Assembly: GCF_002022505.1 (NCBI RefSeq)
Contig: NZ_CP019781.1
Coordinates: forward strand, 806,001 to 870,000
Reading direction: 5' to 3'
Length of the DNA stretch: 64,000 bases
DNA from: Bartonella sp. WD16.2
GTDB taxonomy: Bacteria > Pseudomonadota > Alphaproteobacteria > Rhizobiales > Rhizobiaceae
The notes under the pieces were generated by a model that was not told the origin of the DNA, did not search any database, and was given only the letters and a program-made list of their open reading frames with translations. The position numbers and the translations under genes are program-made. Position 1 is the first letter of the stretch. Every line of letters begins with the position of its first letter. Positions 10,077 to 17,949 of this stretch are shown in pieces.

Positions 10077-10832
10077 ATGTTAGAAATAAAAAATTTGCAT
10101 GCCCGTATTGTTGAAACTAATACAGAAATTATCCGCGGTTTAAACTTAACTGTTCAAAACGGCGAAGTTGCAGCCATTATGGGACAAAATGGAGCCGGAA
10201 AATCTACTTTATCTTATGTGCTTGCTGGTCATAATGATTATGAAGTAACAGAAGGCGACATTCTTTACAATGGACAATCTATTTTAGAAATGGATCCAGC
10301 AGAACGTGCAGTGTATGGAATTTTTTTAGCATTTCAATATCCAATGGAAATACCTGGTGTTGCAACAATGGAATTTTTAAAAGTTGCAATAAATTCTCAG
10401 CGTAAAGCTCGTGGTGATGAAGAACTTAAAATTCCTGAATTCATCAAACGCATAAAAGAAATTGCTTCTAAGCTTGAAATAGATATGGCCATGCTTAAGC
10501 GCCCATTGAATGTTGGCTTTTCTGGTGGAGAAAAAAAGCGAGCTGAAATTCTTCAAATGGCTCTCCTTGAACCTACTCTTTGTATTCTAGATGAAACAGA
10601 TTCTGGTTTAGACATTGATGCATTAAAAATTGTTGCCAATGGCGTTAATAAACTTCGCAATTTAGAGCGCTCATTTTTGGTCATTACTCATTATCAGCGT
10701 TTACTTGATTATATTGTTCCAGATACAGTACATGTCCTTTATCAAGGCCGCATTATTAAAAGTGGAGATAAAACACTAGCACTTTATCTAGAGCAAAATG
10801 GATATGCTGACATTATCAGTAAAACAGCCTGA
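10077..10832 (+). CDS. sufC: SufC, ATPase subunit of the SufBCD complex
   Basis: ABC-type ATPase of 251 residues that powers SufBC2D cluster assembly in the cytoplasm; it is not a transporter. Walker A is GQNGAGKST (about residues 37-45), the Q-loop is LAFQYPMEIPGV, the signature is GFSGGEKKRAEILQ and Walker B is LCILDETDSGLD, followed by the switch histidine in VITHYQRLL. ATG 10077 has AGGA eight bases upstream. The gene lies 61 bases after sufB, and sufD begins 11 bases after its stop, so co-transcription is likely. Confidence 0.96.
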   Translation: MLEIKNLHARIVETNTEIIRGLNLTVQNGEVAAIMGQNGAGKSTLSYVLAGHNDYEVTEGDILYNGQSILEMDPAERAVYGIFLAFQYPMEIPGVATMEFLKVAINSQRKARGDEELKIPEFIKRIKEIASKLEIDMAMLKRPLNVGFSGGEKKRAEILQMALLEPTLCILDETDSGLDIDALKIVANGVNKLRNLERSFLVITHYQRLLDYIVPDTVHVLYQGRIIKSGDKTLALYLEQNGYADIISKTA

Positions 10833-10843
10833 GGCCATTGAAT

Positions 10844-12112
10844 ATGAGTATAAACTCACAGCAAGAATTGATAGCTGTCGAAAAAGATATTATTAATAAA
10901 TTTATCCAACGTATTGATCATTTACCTGGAAATAGGGTAGTGCAAACAATACGTAAGCAGGCCATTGAATTATTTCAAAGAACAGGGCTTCCTTCCCGTA
11001 AAATTGAAAATTGGCATTATACTAATTTACGTACTTTATTAAAATCTATTAGTGATTTTTCAGAAACAAATAATGAGCAACTGATCGCCGCATTACTTTC
11101 AGAAAATTTTGTTTTTTCTATTGAAAATGGAAAAATACGTACATCATCGCAAATAGCAGGTGTCATAGTAGAAAGTCTTGCAGATGCATTGAAAAAAAAT
11201 CACGCAAAAATAAATCAAGTCACAACAGATAAAGATTTTATTGCACAATTAAATACAGCTTTTGTAACAGATGGTTGGCTTTTTCAGATTCCTGAAAATA
11301 CAAAATTAGATAATCCAATTGAATTGCAAAATATTCAAATGGGTGGACAGTCACACATTTTTTCAGACATTAAAATTGGCAAAAATAGTCAAGCTATAAT
11401 CATTGAACGCCAAATTGGTGGCAATAAAGATACTTTTACCAGCTCGATATTTTCATTACATGTTGCAGCACATAGTAATGTTACGTGGATTCTTATTCGA
11501 GATCGGGATTTTGATTCTACACAATTTAGTCGATTTCACGCAGTGCTTGATAAAAATGCTCAATTATCGCTTTACGTAGTTAATATAGGTAGCCATCTTA
11601 ATCGCCAAGAAATCGATATTGAATTGCAAGGACAAGAATCCAATTTTCAATTACAGGCAATAAATTTATTATCTGAGCAAACGCACAGCGATCTTACAAT
11701 GACTGTTCGGCATATTGAAGAAAAGTCAACTTCTACAGAAATTATACGTAATGTTGTTACAAATAAGGCGTATGGTGCTTTCCAAGGGATGATACATGTT
11801 GCACAAAAAGCCCAAAATACAGATGCACGCATGGCTTGTAATAGCCTCATTCTTTCTGATGATGCACAATTTAATGCAAAGCCTGAATTAGAAATTTTTG
11901 CTGATAATGTTGCGTGTGGTCATGGTGCGACAGTTGCTAAAATTAATCATGAATATCTTTTTTATCTGATGGCACGTGGTATCCCTCTTAAAATTGCTCG
12001 TGAACTTTTAGTTAAAGGATTTATTTCTGAATTAATTGATGACATCAAGCAAGATAACATTCAAGCTATTTTGGGTGATATCATTGGCGAGTGGTTAAAA
12101 AAGAATATTTAA
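10844..12112 (+). CDS. sufD: SufD, Fe-S cluster scaffold partner of SufB
   Basis: SufD pairs with SufB in the SufBC2D scaffold and is needed for iron acquisition during cluster assembly. The protein has the expected N-terminal helical part (SRKIENWHYTNLRTLL) and the C-terminal beta-helix and helical end (CNSLILSDDAQFNAKPELEIFADNVACGHGATVAKI, then LFYLMARGIP). The conserved histidine region GHGAT is intact. An upstream in-frame TTG at 10838 exists, but ATG 10844 sits nine bases after GAGG and is preferred, giving 422 residues. It lies between sufC and sufS. Confidence 0.93.
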   Translation: MSINSQQELIAVEKDIINKFIQRIDHLPGNRVVQTIRKQAIELFQRTGLPSRKIENWHYTNLRTLLKSISDFSETNNEQLIAALLSENFVFSIENGKIRTSSQIAGVIVESLADALKKNHAKINQVTTDKDFIAQLNTAFVTDGWLFQIPENTKLDNPIELQNIQMGGQSHIFSDIKIGKNSQAIIIERQIGGNKDTFTSSIFSLHVAAHSNVTWILIRDRDFDSTQFSRFHAVLDKNAQLSLYVVNIGSHLNRQEIDIELQGQESNFQLQAINLLSEQTHSDLTMTVRHIEEKSTSTEIIRNVVTNKAYGAFQGMIHVAQKAQNTDARMACNSLILSDDAQFNAKPELEIFADNVACGHGATVAKINHEYLFYLMARGIPLKIARELLVKGFISELIDDIKQDNIQAILGDIIGEWLKKNI

Positions 12113-12121
12113 GGCATAAAA

Positions 12122-13366
12122 ATGGAAGATTACGGACAAACATTGAATTATAATGTAGAAACAATTCGATGTGATTTTCCTATTTTACAACACAATATTT
12201 ACGGTAAGCGGTTGGCTTATCTGGATAGTGGAGCATCTGCTCAAAAGCCTCAATCAGTTCTTAATGCAATGAATAATCTCTATCAATGCTATTATGCCAA
12301 TGTGCATAGAGGAATGCATTTTTTATCAAATACGATAACACAATCTTATGAAGATGCTCGTGAAACAGTTCGTGCTTTTTTAAATGCTCAATCAGCTCAA
12401 GAAATTGTTTTTACGAAAAGTGCGACAGAAGCTATTAATACTGTAGCTTACGGTTGGGGTATGCCAAAATTGAGTGAAGGTGATGAGATTGTTCTCACAA
12501 TTATGGAGCATCATTCAAATATTATTCCTTGGCATTTTATCCGTGAACAGAAAGGTGTTAAACTTATTTTTGTGCCAGTTGATGAAAATGGTATTTTACA
12601 TATTGAAGACTTCCAAAAAGCTTTAAGTGATAGAACGCGTCTTGTTGCTATTACTCATATGTCCAATATATTAGGGACTGTTCCTCCTGTTAAAGAAATG
12701 GTTAAGCTAGCACACCAAAATACTATTCCTGTCCTTATTGATGGTTCTCAAGGAGCTGTACATTTAACGGTTGATACGCAAGATCTTGATTGTGATTGGT
12801 ATGTTTTTACTGGTCATAAGATTTATGGCCCTACGGGTATCGGTGTTCTTTACGGCAAAAAATGTCGGCTAGAAGAAATGCATCCTTTTCAGGGAGGAGG
12901 GGAAATGATTAACGAAGTGACAATTGATAAGGTGTCTTATAATAATCCTCCATATCGTTTTGAAGCTGGTACTCCTCCTATAGTTGAAGCTATTGGGTTG
13001 GCAACTGCCATTGATTATATACAAGAGAAAGATAGAAACGCTATTTACGCACATGAAATGGCGCTTTTAGCCTATGCACATGAAAAACTTGAAACCATTA
13101 AATCACTACACATTTACGGTCGTTCTCCAAATAAGGGAGCTATTATATCTTTTCAAATTGAAGATATTCATGCACATGATATCGCGATGTTTATTGATCG
13201 GCAGGGGGTTGCTATACGTGCAGGGACACATTGTGCGCAACCTTTATTACAGCATTTTGATTTAACATCTACTTGTCGTGTATCGTTAGCTATGTATAAT
13301 AATCATGAGGATATTGATCAATTAGTTGAAGCATTGGAAAAAGCAAGGAAATTTTTTAATGGTTAA
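12122..13366 (+). CDS. sufS: SufS, group II cysteine desulfurase
   Basis: PLP-dependent cysteine desulfurase of 414 residues that supplies persulfide sulfur to the SUF scaffold. Visible marks are YLDSGASAQKP near the N-terminus, HRGMHFLS, the PLP lysine in FTGHKIYGPTGIG (Lys233) and the catalytic cysteine in RAGTHCAQPLL (Cys371). The TGHK and RAGxHCAQP motifs place it in the SufS/CsdA group, unlike the NifS-type enzyme that opens the cluster. SufS normally needs a sulfur acceptor (SufE or SufU), and none is coded here. Its stop overlaps the start of sufT by eight bases, implying translational coupling. Confidence 0.96.
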   Translation: MEDYGQTLNYNVETIRCDFPILQHNIYGKRLAYLDSGASAQKPQSVLNAMNNLYQCYYANVHRGMHFLSNTITQSYEDARETVRAFLNAQSAQEIVFTKSATEAINTVAYGWGMPKLSEGDEIVLTIMEHHSNIIPWHFIREQKGVKLIFVPVDENGILHIEDFQKALSDRTRLVAITHMSNILGTVPPVKEMVKLAHQNTIPVLIDGSQGAVHLTVDTQDLDCDWYVFTGHKIYGPTGIGVLYGKKCRLEEMHPFQGGGEMINEVTIDKVSYNNPPYRFEAGTPPIVEAIGLATAIDYIQEKDRNAIYAHEMALLAYAHEKLETIKSLHIYGRSPNKGAIISFQIEDIHAHDIAMFIDRQGVAIRAGTHCAQPLLQHFDLTSTCRVSLAMYNNHEDIDQLVEALEKARKFFNG

Positions 13367-13760
13367 ACCAATTGAAGGATGTCACTCTACTGAATCTGTT
13401 GACATAAAAAATGAAGAAGAAAAAGCTTGTATATCAACAATTCCAAAAGCTGAAATTGAGCGTATGACAAATGATATCATCTCTGCTCTTAAAACGATTT
13501 ACGATCCAGAAATACCTGCTAATATTTACGACTTAGGGCTAATTTATCGCGTTGATATTGAAGATGATCGTTCAGTAAGAATCGAAATGACACTCACCGC
13601 GCCTGGTTGTCCTGTAGCAGGTGAAATGCCAGGGTGGGTAGAGAATGCTGTAAATGCAGTTGAAGGTGTTTCATACGTTGAAGTGATTATGACATTTGAT
13701 CCACCATGGACACCTGATTGTATGTCAGAAGAAGCACAAGTCGCTACTGGATGGTACTAA
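13359..13760 (+). CDS. sufT: SufT-like DUF59 (MIP18 family) Fe-S assembly factor
   Basis: Small cytosolic DUF59 protein of 133 residues implicated in Fe-S protein maturation. The core runs DIISALKTIYDPEIPANIYDLGLIYRVDI, then MTLTAPGCPVAGEMPGWVENAV, with the conserved cysteine in the TAPGCP motif, and it ends MTFDPPWTPDCMSEEA. ATG 13359 overlaps the end of sufS and has AAGGA at good distance. An upstream TTG at 13326 lies inside sufS and is unlikely. This is the last clear gene of the operon. In many rhizobia sufA follows here, but it does not in this window. Confidence 0.9.
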   Translation: MVKPIEGCHSTESVDIKNEEEKACISTIPKAEIERMTNDIISALKTIYDPEIPANIYDLGLIYRVDIEDDRSVRIEMTLTAPGCPVAGEMPGWVENAVNAVEGVSYVEVIMTFDPPWTPDCMSEEAQVATGWY

Positions 13761-13762
13761 AA

Positions 13763-13891
13763 ATGTCACCTTCTTTAAAGCATAAAAAAGATGGCACTTT
13801 CTCCCTTAATTTACCTGTGAAAGAGATGAACAAAATGCCACCTTATAATTTTACCCATATTTCTTTTAGAAGAAATATGGCAGAAAATTAA
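13763..13891 (+). CDS. Doubtful 42-residue open frame after sufT
   Basis: ATG 13763 opens two bases after the sufT stop and reads 42 codons to TAA 13889-13891. The peptide starts MSPSLKHKKDGTFSLNL and shows no family resemblance, including to SufA, which often occupies this place in rhizobia. Its last third lies in a strong hairpin (13855-13880), which suggests non-coding end-of-operon DNA. I give it only because of the tight spacing. Confidence 0.15.
   Translation: MSPSLKHKKDGTFSLNLPVKEMNKMPPYNFTHISFRRNMAEN
13855..13880. terminator. Hairpin between convergent sufT and sodC
   Basis: CCATATTTCTT (13855-13865) and AAGAAATATGG (13870-13880) form a perfect 11-bp stem with a TTAG loop, placed between the convergent SUF operon and sodC. 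The flanks are A-rich rather than T-runs on both strands, so it is a weak fit to the intrinsic model. It may act in both directions or protect 3' ends. Confidence 0.55.
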
Positions 13892-13907
13892 AATAAGAGC
13901 ATTGTGA

Positions 13908-14417
13908 TTATTTGATAACGCCACACGCTAAACGCGCACCACCCCCACCCTCTGACGAGAAAGTGTCTTCTCCTATATGAATCATCAACGAACGATTTCT
14001 AATTTCAGTAAGTTTTTTAATACGTGGTGCAAGAACACTCATAGTTGCTCGACCTTGCGCATCAACATAAAGCATAGGCAAGTCACCAAGATGGCCATTT
14101 ATATTGTAAGGTCCAAGATGTTTGTTGGTATTCTTGGGATCATAGTGCCCTCCTGCAGAACCACCAATCACACCATCTTTCGTATCACATGAAGGATACA
14201 TATGTACGTGAAAACCATGAAAACCTTCCGGCAATGAAGATAAATCTGGTATAAAAATCAAACCGTATTTATTTTCTTGAACTGTAATCTTACCAATAGA
14301 TTTTTTTACATTGTTTTCTTCCAGCCTATAAATTGTTACCTGAGTTGATTCTGCTAAAGCAAAAACGCTAGAATATAAAACCATAAGTAATGTTAATAAA
14401 GGAAAGACTTTATTCAT
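13908..14417 (-). CDS. sodC: Periplasmic Cu,Zn superoxide dismutase
   Basis: Dismutates superoxide in the periplasm and is typically linked to protection from host oxidative burst. The 169-residue protein starts with a Sec signal peptide (MNKVFPLLTLLMVLYSSVFALA, cleavage near residue 22). Metal ligands are visible in GFHVHMYPSC (HVH), GGHYDPKNTNKHLGP, GHLGDLP and LMIHIGEDTF. The disulfide cysteines are in YPSC and GARLACGVIK, and the active-site arginine is in GARLACG. ATG 14417 has an AAAGGTG site upstream. It converges on the SUF operon and is divergent from the Hbp-like gene. Confidence 0.95.
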   Translation of the reverse strand: MNKVFPLLTLLMVLYSSVFALAESTQVTIYRLEENNVKKSIGKITVQENKYGLIFIPDLSSLPEGFHGFHVHMYPSCDTKDGVIGGSAGGHYDPKNTNKHLGPYNINGHLGDLPMLYVDAQGRATMSVLAPRIKKLTEIRNRSLMIHIGEDTFSSEGGGGARLACGVIK

Positions 14418-14861
14418 AGAGCACCTTTCATATCTAATTTAAATTAAACAAAAAAGTTTCCTTTTTAATTAATATATTAATTTCTCCCCAGCTAATATTC
14501 CACCTGTTACAATATTTTTATAAATTTGTAAATTTTGTGATTCAATTTTCTTTTTCTTATGTAAAATCAACGTGTTACCACATAGCTTTATTAGCCTTTA
14601 ATTTTAACTACCTCCTGAGTATGCTAAAAATATCTTCACACATTTCTAAGCTGATCTATAATCAGTAACCGAAATCTGCTAGAAGCTAGTAGTTAGTAGT
14701 TAATTTTAATCTTTAAACTTACAAGCAAACTTTATTACTTAAAATTTTATAGAATTTATTTTTATGATTGTGTCATTTTTATTATAGCTCTTTTTGAAAA
14801 GATTATGTAATGGAGATAATGTATCATTATGTGGTTCTCAACATTGTCTTCGGAGTAATTC
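14418..14861. promoter_or_regulatory. Intergenic promoter region between sodC and the Hbp-like gene
   Basis: 444 bases without a credible gene between divergent genes. A candidate promoter for the downstream gene is TTGAAA (14794-14799) and GATAAT (14815-14820), but the 15-base spacing is short. GCTAGTAGTTAGTAGTTA near 14683-14701 contains short direct repeats. Iron or heme control would be expected for an Hbp-type gene, but I could not identify an Irr or RirA site by eye. Confidence 0.35.
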
Positions 14862-16073
14862 ATGAGCACAAAACGTTTAATTAGCACATCTATTATCACT
14901 CTTTTTACAGCTTCTATGGCACAAGCAGCAGACATTATGGTGCCTCGAGAGTCAAGGCCTGTTACTCAAATGTCCAAGCAGGTTTCATCACCTGCTGAAA
15001 TGAGTCCGAGTCCTGATATTCCACCAGTCATTTCTGCACCTACTTTCTCTTGGGATGGTTTTTATCTTGGAGGACAGATTGGTGGCTTTTCAGGTAAAAC
15101 GGATATTAGCCTATATGTTAAAAAAAGCCCTGGTATGAGAGAATGGACACCTGTTGAGAAAGATACATTGCCTCAACTCTCTGGTGTCATGGGAGGTCTT
15201 TATGCAGGAGCTAATGTTGATTTAGGAAATAGCCTTATTCTAGGTGTTGATACGGATATAGTTTGGTCTAATAAAGAGGATACAAAAGTTGTTGCTAAAA
15301 GAAAATTTGAAGAAATAGATGAAATAGAAGAAATAGATGAGGTGGAAGAAGTAGAAGCACGAGAAGAAAAGGCAAGGCGTGAATTATATGAACGTGCACA
15401 GATATCACGAAGAGAGGGTAGAGGAGCTGGTAGGCAAGAACAAGAGAGAGTGGAGGAAAGTTCTAGAACAAAACGTAATGCTGAGAGAGGTGTAACAGGG
15501 CCTGCAGGCCCTGCTGGTCCTATAAGCCCTGTAGAAACACAAAGATTCACAAGGCCTCAAGAACAGAGGAGAGGAGAATTCTTACAAAGAGAAAGAGAAT
15601 CTCAACAAATTTCATCTAGAATAGCATCAACTTCAGGCGTAGATTCAAATTCGTCTGCAAGGCATGCAAGGGAAGCGGGACAATTAAGTGAGATAGCGGA
15701 AATTGGTGATGAAATTTATAGCAACACTTTAAAACAAAAATGGTCTGGTGCTACACGAGTACGTATAGGCTTTGCAGTTGATCGTATTATGCCTTATATT
15801 GCTGGCGGTGTCGCTTATGCGCAGCTTCAAAATATCTTTTCACGATCACTTGAAATAGGGGGACGAGAAATAAGTTCTTTTAGCTTATCAGATACAAAAA
15901 TGATGGTGGGTTACACCCTCGGTGGTGGTGTTGATTTTGCAATGGCTGATAATGTTATTTTACGTGCGGAATATCGTTATTCAGATTTTGGTAAACAGAA
16001 ATTTGCTAAGGACAAGTTAGAACTTGACTACCAAACCAATGATTTTCGGGTTGGTGTTGCTTATAAGTTCTAA
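14862..16073 (+). CDS. Hbp/Omp25-31-type outer membrane beta-barrel protein with a long charged insert
   Basis: The 403-residue protein has a Sec signal peptide (MSTKRLISTSIITLFTASMAQA) and then the Hbp-like start FSWDGFYLGGQIGGFSGKT. The C-terminal strands (RVRIGFAVDRIMPYIAGGVAYAQ, MVGYTLGGGVDFAMADNVILRAEYRYSDFG, ending FRVGVAYKF with terminal Phe) are typical of Omp25/31 and Bartonella hemin-binding porins. Between barrel strands, about residues 146-285 form a low-complexity insert: acidic EEIDEIEEIDEVEEVE, then Arg/Glu/Gln-rich sequence, a short collagen-like GPAGPAGP (about 211-219), and Ser-rich sequence. The insert probably forms a large loop, most likely surface exposed. ATG 14862 follows GGAG. 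Exact Hbp paralog and heme binding cannot be settled from sequence. Confidence 0.85.
   Translation: MSTKRLISTSIITLFTASMAQAADIMVPRESRPVTQMSKQVSSPAEMSPSPDIPPVISAPTFSWDGFYLGGQIGGFSGKTDISLYVKKSPGMREWTPVEKDTLPQLSGVMGGLYAGANVDLGNSLILGVDTDIVWSNKEDTKVVAKRKFEEIDEIEEIDEVEEVEAREEKARRELYERAQISRREGRGAGRQEQERVEESSRTKRNAERGVTGPAGPAGPISPVETQRFTRPQEQRRGEFLQRERESQQISSRIASTSGVDSNSSARHAREAGQLSEIAEIGDEIYSNTLKQKWSGATRVRIGFAVDRIMPYIAGGVAYAQLQNIFSRSLEIGGREISSFSLSDTKMMVGYTLGGGVDFAMADNVILRAEYRYSDFGKQKFAKDKLELDYQTNDFRVGVAYKF
15309..15354 (+). repeat. Short tandem acidic-codon repeats inside the Hbp-like gene
   Basis: Near-identical 9-base units of the kind GAAATAGAT and GAAATAGAA follow one another and encode the EEIDEIEEIDEVEEVE stretch. 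All units keep the frame, so copy-number change by slippage would alter the insert length without breaking the protein. Confidence 0.6.
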
Positions 16074-16099
16074 TTTATTGTACGACTCAAATCACTTAA

Positions 16100-16133
16100 A
16101 AAGCTCTATCACAGGATAGGGCTTTTATTTTTA
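16100..16133 (+). terminator. Rho-independent terminator of the Hbp-like gene
   Basis: AAAGCTCTATC (16100-16110) pairs with GATAGGGCTTT (16115-16125) around an ACAG loop, with one G-T wobble, and is followed by a T-rich tail. It lies 27 bases after the stop codon. This is the clearest intrinsic terminator in the window. Confidence 0.85.
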
Positions 16134-16230
16134 CTGATGCTATGCATTTCCTTACCAGAGAAGGGAATTTACAGTTCTATTTGTACAAAAGAAGGGTGGA
16201 AAGTTTAGAATTTTGTCTTTAAACTTATAA

Positions 16231-16256
16231 AAATATCAATAAAATCAATAGGTTAT
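16231..16256 (-). repeat. 26-bp repeat, copy 1, inverted relative to the copy at 20333-20358
   Basis: Read on the minus strand it matches 20333-20358 at 25 of 26 bases; the mismatch is T here and C there, in ATAACCTATTG versus ATAACCCATTG. It lies 16 bases beyond the 3' end of tRNA-Ser. I found no further good copy in the window. Confidence 0.75.
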
Positions 16257-16272
16257 AGGGATAAAAAGTATG

Positions 16273-16362
16273 TGGCGGAGGGGGTGGGATTCGAACCCAC
16301 GGTACAGTCTCCTGCACGCCGGTTTTCAAGACCGGTGCCTTAAACCGCTCGACCACCCCTCC
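16273..16362 (-). tRNA. tRNA-Ser (anticodon TGA)
   Basis: The minus strand folds as a class II tRNA of 90 bases. The acceptor arms are GGAGGGG and CCCCTCC with discriminator G and an encoded CCA. The anticodon arm CCGGTCTTGAAAACCGG gives anticodon TGA, a long variable arm (GTGCAGGAGACTGTAC) follows, and the T-arm contains GTTCGAATC. It reads UCN serine codons, mainly UCA. Confidence 0.97.
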
Positions 16363-16576
16363 AAAAAACACGCTTTTTAAAATAAGGTAGTTTTTACAAG
16401 CTTCTTCGAAAAGGTCAATCACTTAAATACGATTTTAAGTATTTTTAATTAATGCTTTAAGCTTAATAATCTTAACTTCTAAGCCATATACTTTTCTGTA
16501 AAGCATTTCAATTAAAATTAACAATTCCACTGCCTTTATTTAATGGTTTGGTATTATAATGAAATAATTAGAACTG

Positions 16577-16873
16577 CTAGTTATTTATAAAACTAAAAAC
16601 TATACCGATAATGGCACCTATTATTAACCCTATCACTGCACCAGTTAATACACCAATAAAAAGCGCTACACCTATACCCATTACTATGATTGGGCCAAAT
16701 CCCGGTAGGGCAATATAACCATAAGTCGCAAGAATTGTTGCAATTGCTCCTGAAATACCACCATTTAAACTTCCAATAAGTGCAGACTTTTTAATAAAAC
16801 AATAAATCTGCTTTAAAGAAATTCTCCCATGGTTATTTGAGTTAACGTCGTTATAAATTTTAAAATCAATCAT
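16577..16873 (-). CDS. Small glycine-zipper membrane protein, unknown function
   Basis: I do not recognise this 98-residue protein. After a polar N-terminus of about 30 residues it is almost wholly hydrophobic, with two or three membrane segments rich in small residues. GSLNGGISGAIATILA and GVLTGAVIGLIIGAIIGIVF show GxxxG-type spacing as in glycine zippers. ATG 16873 overlaps the stop of the upstream gene by eight bases and has GAAAGAAG before it, so the two are probably translated together; GTG 16888 is an alternative start. Glycine-zipper proteins include membrane-disrupting and lipoprotein-like types, but none can be claimed here. Confidence 0.6.
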   Translation of the reverse strand: MIDFKIYNDVNSNNHGRISLKQIYCFIKKSALIGSLNGGISGAIATILATYGYIALPGFGPIIVMGIGVALFIGVLTGAVIGLIIGAIIGIVFSFINN

Positions 16874-17210
16874 ATTTTCTTCTTTCACTTTGAACGCTAA
16901 CTACTCCAGAATAATCGATCGATATGAGAAAATTACAATTTTTAAATTCTACTAAAGCGCGCCAAATACCCTTGTCATCTAAATATAATCGTTTAATATT
17001 TTGAAAGCCATTTTTCATGAGATGATTTCTAATTTGCGAAGCAGTAAACGAGTTCTGACCTGCTTTACTAACCTGTTGAATAAAAACATACTTTGAAGTT
17101 TTATAATTAGAGTCATAGAAAATCTTATGTGGTGAAGCTATAACTATAGATGAGATACAAATCATTATTGCAAAAAAAGTAATTAATCTAAAATTTTTAC
17201 CTAATCTCAT
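16866..17210 (-). CDS. Small exported protein with a PepSY-like C-terminal half
   Basis: A 114-residue protein with a Sec-type signal (MRLGKNFRLITFFAIMICIS, cleavage near IVIASPHK). The mature part has VSKAGQNSFTASQIRNHLMKNGF followed by QNIKRLYLDDKGIWRALVEF and IDYSGVVSVQ. This alternation of helix, a DDKGIW turn, and a strand ending in a D-x-x-G-x-V-like motif resembles small periplasmic PepSY-domain proteins. That assignment is by pattern only. It forms a coupled pair with the downstream membrane protein and lies between tRNA-Ser and a NUDIX gene. Promoter and binding site are not obvious. Confidence 0.6.
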   Translation of the reverse strand: MRLGKNFRLITFFAIMICISSIVIASPHKIFYDSNYKTSKYVFIQQVSKAGQNSFTASQIRNHLMKNGFQNIKRLYLDDKGIWRALVEFKNCNFLISIDYSGVVSVQSERRKYD

Positions 17211-17435
17211 CTTGTCACCATTTATTTAAACGATGCTTTTCTATCTTGCGCACATAATTAACCCTTGTCTTACTGACAAGTTCCAATCTATTTTAATTAT
17301 CTTGATTGTACAATTATTATGAGCACCAATTTAAAATTTAGGTTATTTTTTCAAATTATAATTTTATAGCATTTACCTCAGCAAACAACCGATAAAAGAA
17401 AAGATAATATAAAGGCTAATACCGTATTATTAATT

Positions 17436-17894
17436 TTAACACGGTTTATAATGCAGTAAGATTTCTTTTAATTGTGGTTCATCAACACGTTTCACCGCTT
17501 CTAATACTGTAACCCACTCATACATACGCTGATTTTGTTCTGTCCATTTTTTTTCTTGATGAGAATAAAGTACAGCAAAAACATAGACACAGAATTTACT
17601 GTTTTTTTCTATTGGTAAATCTAATTTTTCATATTCGTATGTGCCTATAGGAAATGTCTCCACGACACCTCGCACTCCAGCTTCCTCAAAAGCTTCTTGT
17701 AATACAGCTTGTGAAAAAGATCTCTTTGGAATTGGCCATCCTTTTGGTATAATCCACCGACTAGATCCCCGGCTGGTAATAAGAAGAAATTCAAGATTTC
17801 CATTCTTTATGCGATAAACTAATGCACCAACTTGCAACAAACGTGTATCCTCTACTAAAATATATTTACTATAAGCTATGTCAGCACCGTTCAT
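17436..17894 (-). CDS. NUDIX hydrolase
   Basis: A 152-residue NUDIX-fold protein expected to hydrolyse a nucleoside diphosphate derivative. The NUDIX helix region is PKGWPIPKRSFSQAVLQEAF with EEAGVRG following. It keeps the metal-binding EE pair and G, but has Gln in place of Arg in the RE pair and lacks the canonical Glu five residues after the first Gly. Rhizobial homologs of this type show a similar relaxed motif. ATG 17894 is preceded by AAGAAG. The substrate is unknown; diphosphoinositol-polyphosphate-type activity is common in this subgroup but is inference. Confidence 0.87.
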   Translation of the reverse strand: MNGADIAYSKYILVEDTRLLQVGALVYRIKNGNLEFLLITSRGSSRWIIPKGWPIPKRSFSQAVLQEAFEEAGVRGVVETFPIGTYEYEKLDLPIEKNSKFCVYVFAVLYSHQEKKWTEQNQRMYEWVTVLEAVKRVDEPQLKEILLHYKPC

Positions 17895-17949
17895 TTCTTC
17901 TTATCATACCAGTGTAAGTTACTTGAGAATCAATTGTATTGTAAATAAG

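Noticed and set aside
15200..15550. 116-codon minus-strand frame within the Hbp-like gene
   Set aside because: Product of the low-complexity insert read backwards; Ser/Thr-rich and without a domain.
16225..16422. Minus-strand frame across tRNA-Ser
   Set aside because: It lies over the tRNA gene and encodes no plausible protein.
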